A DNA stretch of 64,000 bases from Candidatus Thermodiscus eudorianus (GCA_015521085.1 WAOW01000004.1:62001-126000); one strand, 5' to 3'; shown: positions 24,243-33,437, counted from the stretch's first letter. The notes: a model not told the origin generated them from the sequence alone. Translations and numbers: made by a program.

Positions 24243-26231
24243 TTATGAACGCCTAGACATGCTACCGATAGCCACTCCTATCATCACGCTGAATATCGCC
24301 GTTACAGCCAAGACCAAGCCATACACTGGGCTAGCCTCTCTACCAGTACCACTCTGTGCGCCACCGCTTGATTCGCTGGTCCTCGTTTGTTCTCCTCCAT
24401 GAGTGCTCCCGGCTTGTGTAGTCGTTGTCGTCATCGTTTGCTGCACCTGTTCTGGCCTCGGATGTGTTATCTTGCTGGTTTCATTTGATAGCATCCATGT
24501 TAGCCACCCGTAGAGTATCGCATGGCTACTAGCCATGACCTTGGTCTTGGCGTCATTGCTAGCGTTAGCGAGCTCCAGCAGGAGAGGGATCTGTAGCGAG
24601 GCATTACCTGTCCTGTTGTAGAGTGTCGCCGCTAGTTGTTCTAGCCCCTGCGAGGTCCTGGCTGGGTCGAGAGTGAACGTCTCGTGTATAACCCCGGTAG
24701 TGAGAGATATGGATTCTATAGAGTAGCCGATTATCGCTATCTGGTTATTAGTAGTGGATGCTAGCTCGACGAGGAACGCTGGCAACTCCGCTTGACTTGC
24801 CCCGGCTCCTGCCTCTTCTAGCAGCGTCTGCAGGTATGCTGTTGTACTCCTAGCCTCGGCCTCCAAGAGGCGTGCGACCTCCTCTAGGCTCTGTTTGCTC
24901 ACAGTATAGTTGCTCGCTCCTACCAGTCTCGTGGATAGGTTTGCCCAGAACATGGCCCAGACGGCCATAGACTTAGCGTTACCGAGGAGTTCCAGCGGCG
25001 ATGTTATCACGCCTCCGAAGAACGTCCGTGGCAGATAATAGAAGCCATTGTCTTTTTCGAGAGAGTCGACCGCCTTTTGGTAGTAGTATGTGGCGATGCC
25101 TAGCTTGGCCCATGCCTTCGCTAGGCTCTCGACCGCCTGGGGGTTTAAGGCGGATCTCTGGCTGTATTCTGTCAGGGTATCGTATGCCCTGGAGATAGAG
25201 GTGTTCACGTCGGCGACGGCTGAAGTCACGTTTAGGTTGCTGGAGACTGCTATGTCAGCGTACATTGCCTGGTAGGCGTAGGAGAGGGCGTCGACGGCGT
25301 CGAGCGCCGCCGGATAGTAGACTCCACGGTTCAACAGGTCTAGCGCCTCCCTCATCCTGGCGGACGCGTTGGCCTCTAACCCCTGTATGAATCTTACATC
25401 GCTATGCTGTATGCTGTCTAGTACGTCCTCTACGGTTCCATTCGCTGTGTATACGAATTCGACTAGCATGTCGGAGGCGCCACTTCCAGGGACGGGCGCC
25501 TTTAGAGTGGGGCTGACAAGGGTCTTGTTAGTCAACAGGGTAAATGCCTCGTTCAACGTGGATATAGACACCACCCTTACTCCGAGCTCCTCGCCCATCT
25601 TAACGAGGTCTACCTTGACCGGCTTTCTCTCAGCGTACACGAAGGGGCCAACTCGGACATACTTTGTCTGGTAGTACGTGTAGACCTCCTGGCCAGCCGG
25701 TATCATGAACAGCTTCGCCCCAACGCTAGCAGCCGCCTCCAGCTTCTCCTTCAAGCCGCCGACTGGACCGATACTAGTATCGGGCTGGATCATGCCGGTC
25801 ACGGCGTAGGAGGCAGTGCAGGTCTGGTTCTCTAGAGCTAGTAGCGTCGCCAGTGCCATGGCGAAGCCAGCGCTTGGACCGCCGACGATTATAGAGTTCG
25901 ACTCGATATCATAGAAGAAGTCGTACCTCGTCATATCGACCCCCGCTAGCAGGGAGGCCGCGTAAGCTGCTATCCTTGCACTCCCCTGCGTGTCAACCAT
26001 GGATGCAGGGCTCGTGGATATGTAGACCTTACCGCTCCCCGGGTATGCTATCCTAACGGTCAGGTTGCCGGCCACGCCCTTGCCATTTGAGGCCACGGCT
26101 ACAATGTAGGCCCTGCACTCCCGTATACTAGTGTATTCCCCGGCGCTGGCTGGGTGCGCAACCGGCTGGGGGAGCGTTGCTGCGAGAACGAGTAGGATCA
26201 TTATAGCCCCTATCCCGGCCCGTCTAGCCAA
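24243..26231 (-). CDS. Extracytoplasmic Lon-like (S16) serine protease with C-terminal anchor
   Basis: A 662-residue protein. Residues 1-30 form a signal peptide (IMILLVLAATLPQPVAHPASA). A Lon protease domain follows with catalytic Ser120 in VGGPSAGFAMALATL and Lys161 in GPVGGLKEKLEAA, about the usual spacing. There is no ATPase domain. The central region (200-580) is helical with many N-glycosylation-like Asn-x-Ser/Thr sites. Then comes a Thr/Ser-rich linker and a C-terminal membrane helix (YGLVLAVTAIFSVMIGVAIG). It probably acts on the outer face of the membrane. The start is TTG at 26231 with AGGGTG upstream. Confidence 0.88.
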   Translation of the reverse strand: MARRAGIGAIMILLVLAATLPQPVAHPASAGEYTSIRECRAYIVAVASNGKGVAGNLTVRIAYPGSGKVYISTSPASMVDTQGSARIAAYAASLLAGVDMTRYDFFYDIESNSIIVGGPSAGFAMALATLLALENQTCTASYAVTGMIQPDTSIGPVGGLKEKLEAAASVGAKLFMIPAGQEVYTYYQTKYVRVGPFVYAERKPVKVDLVKMGEELGVRVVSISTLNEAFTLLTNKTLVSPTLKAPVPGSGASDMLVEFVYTANGTVEDVLDSIQHSDVRFIQGLEANASARMREALDLLNRGVYYPAALDAVDALSYAYQAMYADIAVSSNLNVTSAVADVNTSISRAYDTLTEYSQRSALNPQAVESLAKAWAKLGIATYYYQKAVDSLEKDNGFYYLPRTFFGGVITSPLELLGNAKSMAVWAMFWANLSTRLVGASNYTVSKQSLEEVARLLEAEARSTTAYLQTLLEEAGAGASQAELPAFLVELASTTNNQIAIIGYSIESISLTTGVIHETFTLDPARTSQGLEQLAATLYNRTGNASLQIPLLLELANASNDAKTKVMASSHAILYGWLTWMLSNETSKITHPRPEQVQQTMTTTTTQAGSTHGGEQTRTSESSGGAQSGTGREASPVYGLVLAVTAIFSVMIGVAIGSMSRRS

Positions 26232-26341
26232 TTATTTTGCACCCTGTATGAAAGTTATGGGAGTGCTGGAGGGTTATACGCGCTTCCAGGAGAAGATAGT
26301 GGAATTCCCGTGGGCCTCGGGATCGAGGCTGTCTCCTGCTT

Positions 26342-28036
26342 CTAACCGCCTGCCATCCTAAGGCTGCCTTCAAGGTTCAACGGCGGCAGGTCCTCTGGAC
26401 TGATGAGCAGGTCCAGGACGAAAGGCTTATCCGCCTCTAGGAGATCCCTTATGGCAGAGTCGATTTCTTCATCGCTCCCTACAGTAGTTCCTTCGGCGCC
26501 GAAGGCCCGTGCTAGGGCTTCGAAGCTGGGGTTGGTGTGGATGGTTCCATACACCCTGCCGCTCTTCTGCATCTTCTGCCTCAGCAGGAGGACTCTATAG
26601 GAGTTGTCGTTGACTACGATCACCTTAACGGGGATACCCTCCCGGACAGCGGTTTCCAGGTCTTGGAGCGTCATCATGAACTCTCCATCGCCAACCACGG
26701 CTATGACCTCGCTCTCTGGGTTCGCGAGCTTCGCCCCCAGCGCGGCGGGGAAGGCGTATCCCATCGCTCCCAGGTTTGTAGCCGCTAGAAACCTGCCGGG
26801 CTTCGTTATCCTTAGGAAGTCGTAGGTGTAGACTATGTGGGTTCCCTGTCCCCCGGTTATTATTGTGTCCTCGTCTATCCGGTCGTTTAGCTTCTTGAAG
26901 AATAGTGAGGGGTTGGCGAAGCCCTCGTATCTCCTCTCAACGGCTTCTTCCAGCATGCCCTCCCAGGCGGACTTGTATCCTGCTATCTCGCCGTCCCACT
27001 CTTTCTTGTCCTCCTTTACACCACTCTTCCTGGCCTCCTCCAATAGCATCAGCGCGAAGTGGTACGGCGAGGCCTTAACCAAGCGGGTATAGTATATTGG
27101 TCTCTTCTCGACGACCGGGTTCTCTGATACGATGTCTATATCGCCCTCGGGATACACTGTGTAGGCGTAGGTAGCTATATCGTCTAGCTCATCGCCTAGA
27201 ACTAGTATATAGTCTGCGCTCTCAAAGGCCTTATCCGCTGGGAGGGACCCTCCGCCAAACCCGACCCTGCCAAGACACCTCGGGTGGACCTCGCTGCACG
27301 CACCACGCCCGTTACCGCTCGTAACGACGTATGCCCCGAGCCTCTCAGCGAGCTCGTCTATCACAGAGTTCACACCGTCTCCAACGCACTCGCCAGTAGC
27401 GTAGATCAGGGGCTTGCTAGCCCGCACTAGGTCGCCGAGCACCTCCTTCACTATATCGACTGGCGGCTTCGCAGGTTCTGGGATGAGGTCTGAGAGGCCT
27501 CCTGGGAGGCGGCTGGCTGGAACTGGCTTGCTCCAGAGGTCCTCTGGAACCTCAAGTAGGACGGGTCCCCTGGGGGGCGTGAAGGCCGTCCTCACGAGGT
27601 ACCCGAGGCTGCGTTCTAGGTCCTCCGGATCATCTATCCTCACCGTAGCCCGTGTGAGGCTCTTCGCTATGGATTGCTGGTCTACCTCCAGCCATGAGTC
27701 GGTTCCATATAGACGGCGCTTGACCCCTCCAGACAACAGTATGAGGGGGACCTTGTCCTTGTACGCTACACCGAGGCTTATAAGGGAGTTGAGGAATCCC
27801 GGCCCCGCGTGTACCAGTGCCGCGCTCAGCTGCCCGCTTGACCTGTACTCGGCGTCGGCCATGGCGACTGCTACCTGCTCGTGCCTCACCGAGACGTATC
27901 TGAGATCGCTTCTCCTGTCATAGAGCGCGTCTACGAAGTCGACCACGCTAGTCCCTATAATCCCATATATCCTCTTTACACCGAGCGCCTTGAGGTACTC
28001 CGCTATATAGTCCGCCACACGGTTTATCCCAGCCAT
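26342..28036 (-). CDS. Thiamine-diphosphate enzyme, acetolactate-synthase-like
   Basis: A 564-residue enzyme of the acetolactate synthase/pyruvate oxidase/glyoxylate carboligase superfamily. The N-terminal domain carries the catalytic Glu in SVRHEQVAVAMADAEYR, the central domain holds LIYATGECVGDGVN, and the C-terminal domain has the thiamine and metal motif VVGDGEFMMTLQDLETAVREGIPVKVIVVNDNSYRVL. No small regulatory subunit or other branched-chain gene is nearby, so true acetolactate synthase is uncertain. It lies 22 bases after a D-2-hydroxyacid dehydrogenase gene on the same strand, which suggests a shared oxoacid pathway, perhaps around glyoxylate or hydroxypyruvate. That is inference. Confidence 0.82.
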   Translation of the reverse strand: MAGINRVADYIAEYLKALGVKRIYGIIGTSVVDFVDALYDRRSDLRYVSVRHEQVAVAMADAEYRSSGQLSAALVHAGPGFLNSLISLGVAYKDKVPLILLSGGVKRRLYGTDSWLEVDQQSIAKSLTRATVRIDDPEDLERSLGYLVRTAFTPPRGPVLLEVPEDLWSKPVPASRLPGGLSDLIPEPAKPPVDIVKEVLGDLVRASKPLIYATGECVGDGVNSVIDELAERLGAYVVTSGNGRGACSEVHPRCLGRVGFGGGSLPADKAFESADYILVLGDELDDIATYAYTVYPEGDIDIVSENPVVEKRPIYYTRLVKASPYHFALMLLEEARKSGVKEDKKEWDGEIAGYKSAWEGMLEEAVERRYEGFANPSLFFKKLNDRIDEDTIITGGQGTHIVYTYDFLRITKPGRFLAATNLGAMGYAFPAALGAKLANPESEVIAVVGDGEFMMTLQDLETAVREGIPVKVIVVNDNSYRVLLLRQKMQKSGRVYGTIHTNPSFEALARAFGAEGTTVGSDEEIDSAIRDLLEADKPFVLDLLISPEDLPPLNLEGSLRMAGG

Positions 28037-28058
28037 CCAACCACCCTTGAGGTAACTG

Positions 28059-29063
28059 CTACATGTTCACCACGTTCAGCGGCTTCTCTCCCTTCAACAC
28101 GCGAACAACGTTCTCCACGGTGACCTGTATTATACGAGTCCTCGCATCGCTTGTAGCCCCGGCTATGTGGGGCGTCGTGATTATATTAACACCCTTAACC
28201 TTTATCAAGGGATGATCCGGGCCCGGCGGCTCTACAGTGTAGACATCCACGGCGGCGCCCATAATCCAGCCCTCCTTCAAGGCTCTGGCCAGCGCCTCTT
28301 CATCCACTATCTCGCCCCGGGACGGGTTGATCAGTATGGCGGTAGGCTTCATGAGCCGCAGCTCCCTCTCGCCAATCATACGCCTAGTCTCCTCGGTGAG
28401 TGGAACATGTATGGATATGACGTCGCTCAGCTTGAGTAGCTTGGGGAACGGCGCATACTCCACACCCAGTTCCTCCTCCTCGCTACGGGAAAGCCTGTAC
28501 TTATCGTAGTAGAGTATCCTGACATCGAACCCCCTAAGCCTCTTGACGACCTCCCTGCCTATACGCCCCAGGCCAATCACGCCCCAGGTCTTCCCGAAGA
28601 GATCATAGGTGCCTAGCTCCATGAGCTCCCACTGGCTCCACAGGCCGTTGGAGAGGTCGTTGTGGGCCTTCATGAGCCTGCGGAGGAGTGCTAGGGCCGT
28701 CATTATAGTGTATTCTGCGACCGACACGGCGTTCGCGGCCCCGATGTTGGCCACGGGTATCCCCTTCTCGGCGCAGGCCTTTACGTCTATGTGATCGTAG
28801 CCGGTGCTAGGCTGTGCTATTAGCTTGACCTTCTTCATCATACTGCATATCTCTCTCGTGATGCGGAACCTGAAGCTATAGTCTCCGATGACGACATCGG
28901 CCTTCTCTAGGGCCTCCTTCACCGCCTCGCGGTTGCCGGGGTCTTCCAGGACTATGATGTCGAGTGGCTTGTCCAGCTCCCTGGTATAGGGCGCGAATAA
29001 TGCCCTGAAGAAGGATTCGGGTAGAGGGCTCATGCTGACTATTGTGTAGGAGTCGCTCTCCAT
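28059..29063 (-). CDS. D-isomer-specific 2-hydroxyacid dehydrogenase
   Basis: A 334-residue NAD(P)-dependent dehydrogenase of the glyoxylate/hydroxypyruvate reductase and phosphoglycerate dehydrogenase group. It has KLIAQPSTGYDHIDVKACAEKGI, the nucleotide motif GVIGLGRIGREVVKRLRGF, the catalytic Arg in INPSRGEIVDEEALARAL, the Glu in VDVYTVEPP, and the His in ITTPHIAG. No C-terminal ACT domain is present, arguing against regulated serine synthesis. I take the ATG at 29063, preceded by GGTGGGA, over the GTG at 29081. It is first in a pair with the thiamine-diphosphate enzyme. Confidence 0.9.
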   Translation of the reverse strand: MESDSYTIVSMSPLPESFFRALFAPYTRELDKPLDIIVLEDPGNREAVKEALEKADVVIGDYSFRFRITREICSMMKKVKLIAQPSTGYDHIDVKACAEKGIPVANIGAANAVSVAEYTIMTALALLRRLMKAHNDLSNGLWSQWELMELGTYDLFGKTWGVIGLGRIGREVVKRLRGFDVRILYYDKYRLSRSEEEELGVEYAPFPKLLKLSDVISIHVPLTEETRRMIGERELRLMKPTAILINPSRGEIVDEEALARALKEGWIMGAAVDVYTVEPPGPDHPLIKVKGVNIITTPHIAGATSDARTRIIQVTVENVVRVLKGEKPLNVVNM

Positions 29064-29103
29064 GGATCCCACCGTCGGCACTTCACTTATATGTGTCGAC
29101 AGT

Positions 29104-29115
29104 CTATATATTAAT
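29104..29115 (-). promoter_or_regulatory. TATA-like promoter of the hydroxyacid dehydrogenase pair
   Basis: Read on the minus strand this is ATTAATATATAG, about 45 bases before the ATG at 29063. Position and composition fit a TATA box. Confidence 0.4.
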
Positions 29116-29136
29116 GTTAGACCTAGCTAGACGGCT

Positions 29137-29148
29137 AAGTTAATATCA
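29137..29148 (+). promoter_or_regulatory. TATA-like promoter of the GNAT gene
   Basis: AAGTTAATATCA lies about 50 bases before the ATG at 29194, back to back with the promoter of the divergent dehydrogenase. Confidence 0.35.
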
Positions 29149-29193
29149 CCTCCGGTTACAAGTAGCCTACGATCCCGGGGAAGGAATGAGAGC

Positions 29194-29784
29194 ATGGAGA
29201 TAGTAGTAGAAAGGGGTAGTCTCCGAGTCCTAGAGGAGCTGCTCACCGAGTCGATGGGCGAATGGCACTCCTACTATGCAGTCGAAGCGGTCAGAGGCGG
29301 GATAGCAGAATACCTTCTAGCCTATATCGACGGGGCGCCCAGGGGCGGTATAGTGTACTACTCTATCCCCTTCAAGAGAGGCGGCGATCTAACCATAATC
29401 TACTATGTCGTGGTGTCGCCCCGGGCAAGGGGCCATGATATAGGTAGGATACTAGTATTGAGCGTAGAAGAGATTGCAGGGTCCAAGGCCTACCTGGCCA
29501 CTATTGGAGAGGGCAACATCGCCAGCAGGAGGATGTTCGAGAGCATCGGCTACCGCATCTACACCTACGACTCCATAGAGGAATCCCACGGCCATGCCAT
29601 AGCGAGGAAGATCGCCAGGGCATCGTGCGGGTATGAGGATAGCATGGTGGCTGTAAAGCCGGGCGATACGGGTCTAGGATTAATAGCGGATCTAGACGAC
29701 GACGCCGTGGAGAGGGTCTTCCAGGCTATATGCTATAGGCCTTGGAAGAGGCTTAGAAGGCGCGAGGCTATACGTGTACAATAA
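29194..29784 (+). CDS. GNAT family N-acetyltransferase
   Basis: A 196-residue acetyltransferase. The acetyl-CoA-binding motif is in IYYVVVSPRARGHDIGRILVLSVEE, and the later strand-helix is IGEGNIASRRMFESIGYRIYTYD. A C-terminal extension of about 60 residues (with VKPGDTGLGLIADLDDDAVERVFQ) is not part of the core fold. The substrate is unknown. GGGGAAGGA precedes the ATG. The next gene lies 45 bases downstream in the same direction. Confidence 0.82.
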   Translation: MEIVVERGSLRVLEELLTESMGEWHSYYAVEAVRGGIAEYLLAYIDGAPRGGIVYYSIPFKRGGDLTIIYYVVVSPRARGHDIGRILVLSVEEIAGSKAYLATIGEGNIASRRMFESIGYRIYTYDSIEESHGHAIARKIARASCGYEDSMVAVKPGDTGLGLIADLDDDAVERVFQAICYRPWKRLRRREAIRVQ

Positions 29785-29829
29785 ATCCCCTCGACTCGCC
29801 ACGCCGAGAGGGGGCACCGGGGGAGTGGA

Positions 29830-30165
29830 ATGACGGTTGTAAGCTTGAAGCTGAAGAGGCTGGTCGACAAGGCTATAGAGCTCTACAACAGGTATAGGGC
29901 GCCTGAGAGCGTCGCGAGGCTCGAAAGGATTGAGGGTGACGTGGTCGTCGTCAGGTTTGATGGGAGCTTCTGCCTCACATGCGGTATAAACGACTGGGTG
30001 GAAGACTTCAAATACGTCCTAGAGGACCTGGGCGCCGAGGTGGAGCTGCTAGAGATAGTAGAGCCCGAGGACCCTTTCTCGGAGGAGCTATGGAGGATAG
30101 GATTCTTCCGGGTTAAGAGGATCCCCGACAGGATAAGGGAGCCCCAACAAGAGATACCAGTCTAG
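29830..30165 (+). CDS. Small protein with CxxC motif, possibly NifU-like
   Basis: A 111-residue acidic protein. The segment DVVVVRFDGSFCLTCGINDWVEDFKYVLEDLGAEVELLEIVEP is reminiscent of the NifU C-terminal fold, with a CxxC that could bind Fe-S or zinc, but similarity is loose. The start is ATG at 29830 with GGGGGAGTGGA just before it. It ends overlapping the convergent transporter gene by 4 bases. Function not assigned. Confidence 0.6.
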   Translation: MTVVSLKLKRLVDKAIELYNRYRAPESVARLERIEGDVVVVRFDGSFCLTCGINDWVEDFKYVLEDLGAEVELLEIVEPEDPFSEELWRIGFFRVKRIPDRIREPQQEIPV

Positions 30166-31376
30166 GCTGAACCTGGAGCCACCATAGCTCTAGACTCCCC
30201 ACCCCCAGACCCGACTTCTCTCCGGAAGACGACGGCGAGTATAGTCAGCGCTACAGTATATAGCACGGCGGTCAACCTAAGGGGGAGCTCCAGGTCAATG
30301 TCGAGTAGCCACCCTCCAACAGCCCTTCCACCACCGGCCGGTATGGTCCACGAGAGGCTTAGGAAGGCCGAGGCTGTGCCCCGTAGCTCCATTGGAACAA
30401 GCCTCATAACGAAGGCCGTGAAGAGCGGGTTCGCGACATTCATAAGCACACTCCTAACCAGATAGATCGCCGCAGCTACCGGGAAGCTATCCACTAGAGT
30501 CATCGCTATGAGCAGTGGTATGCTAGCATAACTGACCGCCAGGTATACCCTCAATACCCCGCCCGCCCTATCAGCGATCCTAGGCATTGCAATCATGAGA
30601 GAAGCCATTGCAAGCTCCTGGAGGCCGAAGACGCTGCCCAGCTCGGCGCTAGTCACCCCGTATTTCGCCGTGAAGTAATAGTCTATGTTGTGGATGCTCA
30701 TCGCCGCTCCAAAGCCTATAACCATGTTGATGACCGCTATCAAGTAGAAGCTCCTGGTGAACCTCCTAGCGGCCCCCAACAAGCTATACCCACGTTTCCC
30801 CTCTACAGTGATACGCTCCCTCAAGCCCAGTACAACCGGGATCGTCAACAATAGTATGAGCGACGAGGCCACGATACTATACCTGTATGCCTCAAGCAAT
30901 GGCACACCGTGATACCGGTGTGCGAGCACTGGTAGCCATCCCAGGAAGCTACCCATACCACCGCCAAGCGTGCTCGCCGCCGAGACATAGCTGTAGGTGT
31001 AGTGGAGCTCCTCGTCCCTACCGGTACGGGCCAGCAGGGCCTGCTGGGCGACGAAGCCCAGGCCACTAGCCATCCCGTTGAGGAAGAAGCCGCCAGCTAC
31101 AAGGTAGGTCCTGCCGGTCGATACTAGTAGCAGGGCGAGGGTGCCTATCGCCGAACTCGCCACCAACACGCTCCTAGACCCGTATCTATCGCTGAGGGAC
31201 CCTCCAAGCAGAGTGAATACAGCGCTTGAAAGGACAGCCGTGCTCCCCACTAGACCGTATTGGCTGCCAGTATAGCCCAGGCCCCGTAGGTACGGGGCTA
31301 GGACCGACCATAGCAGCCCCCACGAGAGCCCCCAGGCTAGCCCGGCGATGATCAAGCGTTTCAGCTGGCCATCCAT
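30162..31376 (-). CDS. Major facilitator superfamily transporter
   Basis: A 404-residue protein with about twelve hydrophobic helices. The loop after helix 2 reads GGSLSDRYGSRSVLV, matching the MFS GxxxDRxGRR motif, and the equivalent loop in the second half is MPRIADRAGGVLRVYL. A charged central loop (LRERITVEGKRGYSLLGAARRFTR) divides the halves. The substrate cannot be predicted; drug or metabolite export is typical of this shape. It lies between a small Cys protein and the aldehyde oxidoreductase gene. Confidence 0.88.
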   Translation of the reverse strand: MDGQLKRLIIAGLAWGLSWGLLWSVLAPYLRGLGYTGSQYGLVGSTAVLSSAVFTLLGGSLSDRYGSRSVLVASSAIGTLALLLVSTGRTYLVAGGFFLNGMASGLGFVAQQALLARTGRDEELHYTYSYVSAASTLGGGMGSFLGWLPVLAHRYHGVPLLEAYRYSIVASSLILLLTIPVVLGLRERITVEGKRGYSLLGAARRFTRSFYLIAVINMVIGFGAAMSIHNIDYYFTAKYGVTSAELGSVFGLQELAMASLMIAMPRIADRAGGVLRVYLAVSYASIPLLIAMTLVDSFPVAAAIYLVRSVLMNVANPLFTAFVMRLVPMELRGTASAFLSLSWTIPAGGGRAVGGWLLDIDLELPLRLTAVLYTVALTILAVVFRREVGSGGGESRAMVAPGSA

Positions 31377-31460
31377 GTACCCGGCACCGAGTCCGGGGGA
31401 GGAAGGTTATTGGAGGCCGATATATAGATGAGGGTAATAATAGAATCCTAAGTATATCCC

Positions 31461-33314
31461 TTAGGCCAGGGACCTCTTCATAGCGCTCTCAAGAGCCTTA
31501 AGGGCATCGCCCCGAGCCCACTCTAACCCGAGCCTCTCAACAGTCTCCGGCAGTGGAACCCCGAGCTCCGGGTGCCAGCCCCTTATCCTATAGTACTCCC
31601 TTATGGCTTCCACCTTATCCTGCTCGTCGATGAACGCCTTCTCACCCCTTAAGGGCCCCTCGGGCTCGGGCTCCATCCACCTCCTGGGTATGTCGTCGTG
31701 CAGGGGCGGGTAGAGCCCGCTGAGCACCGCGTGTATCCTGGCCAGCGCCTCGGCCCTTCTAGGCACTAGTAGCAGGTCCTCTATACTCCTCTCCTCGCCG
31801 GTAACGTACTTGTAGAACTCTACTATAGCCTCTCTCGGGTAGGGGACGAACCTGCAGATCCCAAGGGTGTCGAATAGCGCGTCCAAGTCCCTGGCGTCAG
31901 CCATGCTCTTGACTACATCCCTAGCAGGCCCACTGCTCGGGGGATCCCTGGTTCTAGGCCATCCCCTTAGGTGGCTGGCGCCTACATCGGCCGTGGCATA
32001 GCTGACGGCGAGTCCTCTCCTGCCACGCGGGTCCCAGGCCGGTGCCTCCAGCTTCTTCACGTGCACCGCCCGCTCGCCTCCGACACCAAGTATCCTTGAG
32101 GCCTCGGCGACCCCCTCGGCTAGTACGGCGCCGATTCCCCGCCTGTATGCGATGTCGTTGATCAGCCTCTCGACGGCCTCCGCGTCGCCGAAGCCCTCGG
32201 CGGTGATTCCATAGCTTGCCGGGTCTAGTAGTCCCTCTTCGACTAATTCGAGGAACCAGGCTATCACGTTCCCGGTGCTGATAGAGTCAATTCCCAGGTC
32301 GTCGACGAGCCTGTTAAAGTAGAGCACGGCGTCCAGGTCGAACACGCCAGTTGAGGCTCCGAGCATTGCGAGGTTCTCGTATTCGGGCTTGACCAGGAAC
32401 TCGAACCCCTTGAACCTGGACTTCGCATAGCGGGCGCACTTGATCGGGCAGCTAGCCCCGTGTATATACCATGGGGGCTCTGCCTCCCTCTTCTTTACCT
32501 CGCCCCCTCCGAGCTTCTCTGCCAGCTCAACCGGGATCCACGGCTTCCGGAAGTTGTAGCTGGGGCTCATACCCATCTGGGCGGAGTATAGGAGGGCGTT
32601 AGTCGTGCCGTACGTGCGCATGTCAGCGTACCTCCCGCTAGACGCGAAGTAGTCATACCACTTCCTACCTAGCCTGGAAAGGGATTCTTCGTCGGCGACG
32701 CTAGGCTTCTTGGAGCCATATACGGCGATCCCCTTCAGCTTCTTGGAGCCCATGACAGCCCCCAGGCCCCCGCGGCCAGCGGCCCTCTCCTCGTCGAAGG
32801 CTATATGGGCGAATCTAACCAGGTTCTCGCCTCCCGGCCCTATGACTGCTACACTAGCCTTGGCACTGGTCTCATCCCTAATCCTGCGGGTGGCCTGAGG
32901 GACCCTCAAGCTCCACAGCTTCTCAGCGCCCCGGATCTCGGCCTCGCCGTCGTTCACCCAGAGGTAGACCGGGTCCTTTGAAGCCCCCTCGACCACTATC
33001 CCGTTGAACCCGGCCTTCCTAAGCAGGGGGCCGAAGAAGTCTCCAGCAGAGCTGTCGTGGATTAGGCCCGTGAGCGGGCTCCTGGACACGACGCTTACCT
33101 TGCTGGCACCGGGCACGAGTGCGTTGAAGAAGCCGGCGGCGAACACGATCTTGTTGGAGGGCGACAGGGGGTCCGTGGCCGGTGGAACCTCCCGGTAGAC
33201 TAACAGGGTCCCCAGTGATTTTCCGCCCAGGAACAGGGTGACCGTCTCCTCGTCCAGCTCCTCAACCCGCACAGTCGACTTAGACAGGTTTACCCTTAGG
33301 ATCTCCACGGTCAA
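31461..33314 (-). CDS. aor: Aldehyde ferredoxin oxidoreductase (tungsten)
   Basis: A 617-residue enzyme of the tungstopterin AOR family, oxidising aldehydes to acids with ferredoxin as acceptor. Pterin and family blocks are VSVVSRSPLTGLIHDSSAGDFFGP, GRGGLGAVMGSKKLKGIAV, and LGIDSISTGNVIAWFLEL. The Fe-S motif, usually CxxCxxxC, reads GASCPIKCARY: the first cysteine is Gly, while the later two and a C-terminal Cys (LGICRF) remain. This may affect the 4Fe-4S cluster or mark a subfamily. AOR usually detoxifies or uses aldehydes from 2-oxoacid metabolism, fitting the oxidoreductase operon elsewhere in the window. Confidence 0.93.
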   Translation of the reverse strand: MTVEILRVNLSKSTVRVEELDEETVTLFLGGKSLGTLLVYREVPPATDPLSPSNKIVFAAGFFNALVPGASKVSVVSRSPLTGLIHDSSAGDFFGPLLRKAGFNGIVVEGASKDPVYLWVNDGEAEIRGAEKLWSLRVPQATRRIRDETSAKASVAVIGPGGENLVRFAHIAFDEERAAGRGGLGAVMGSKKLKGIAVYGSKKPSVADEESLSRLGRKWYDYFASSGRYADMRTYGTTNALLYSAQMGMSPSYNFRKPWIPVELAEKLGGGEVKKREAEPPWYIHGASCPIKCARYAKSRFKGFEFLVKPEYENLAMLGASTGVFDLDAVLYFNRLVDDLGIDSISTGNVIAWFLELVEEGLLDPASYGITAEGFGDAEAVERLINDIAYRRGIGAVLAEGVAEASRILGVGGERAVHVKKLEAPAWDPRGRRGLAVSYATADVGASHLRGWPRTRDPPSSGPARDVVKSMADARDLDALFDTLGICRFVPYPREAIVEFYKYVTGEERSIEDLLLVPRRAEALARIHAVLSGLYPPLHDDIPRRWMEPEPEGPLRGEKAFIDEQDKVEAIREYYRIRGWHPELGVPLPETVERLGLEWARGDALKALESAMKRSLA

Positions 33315-33365
33315 GCCCTAGACCCCCTCTAAACAATAAGACGCCCACTAGATAAAACACTTCCC

Positions 33366-33437
33366 AGGGGGCCTATGAGGTAACGGCCGTGACCTCAGCA
33401 CAGGCTGTGAGGAGCCGTGTTTAACCCGAGGCCCCCT
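33366..33437. repeat. 72-base imperfect multi-branched inverted repeat
   Basis: Perfect 9-base arms AGGGGGCCT (33366) and AGGCCCCCT (33429) enclose two smaller stems, GAGGT/ACCTC around 33378-33395 and GGCT/AGCC around 33403-33416. This would fold as a three-way junction on either strand. It lies upstream of the AOR gene and downstream of the Yip1-like gene. No tRNA T-loop or anticodon arm fits. Role unknown. Confidence 0.5.
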
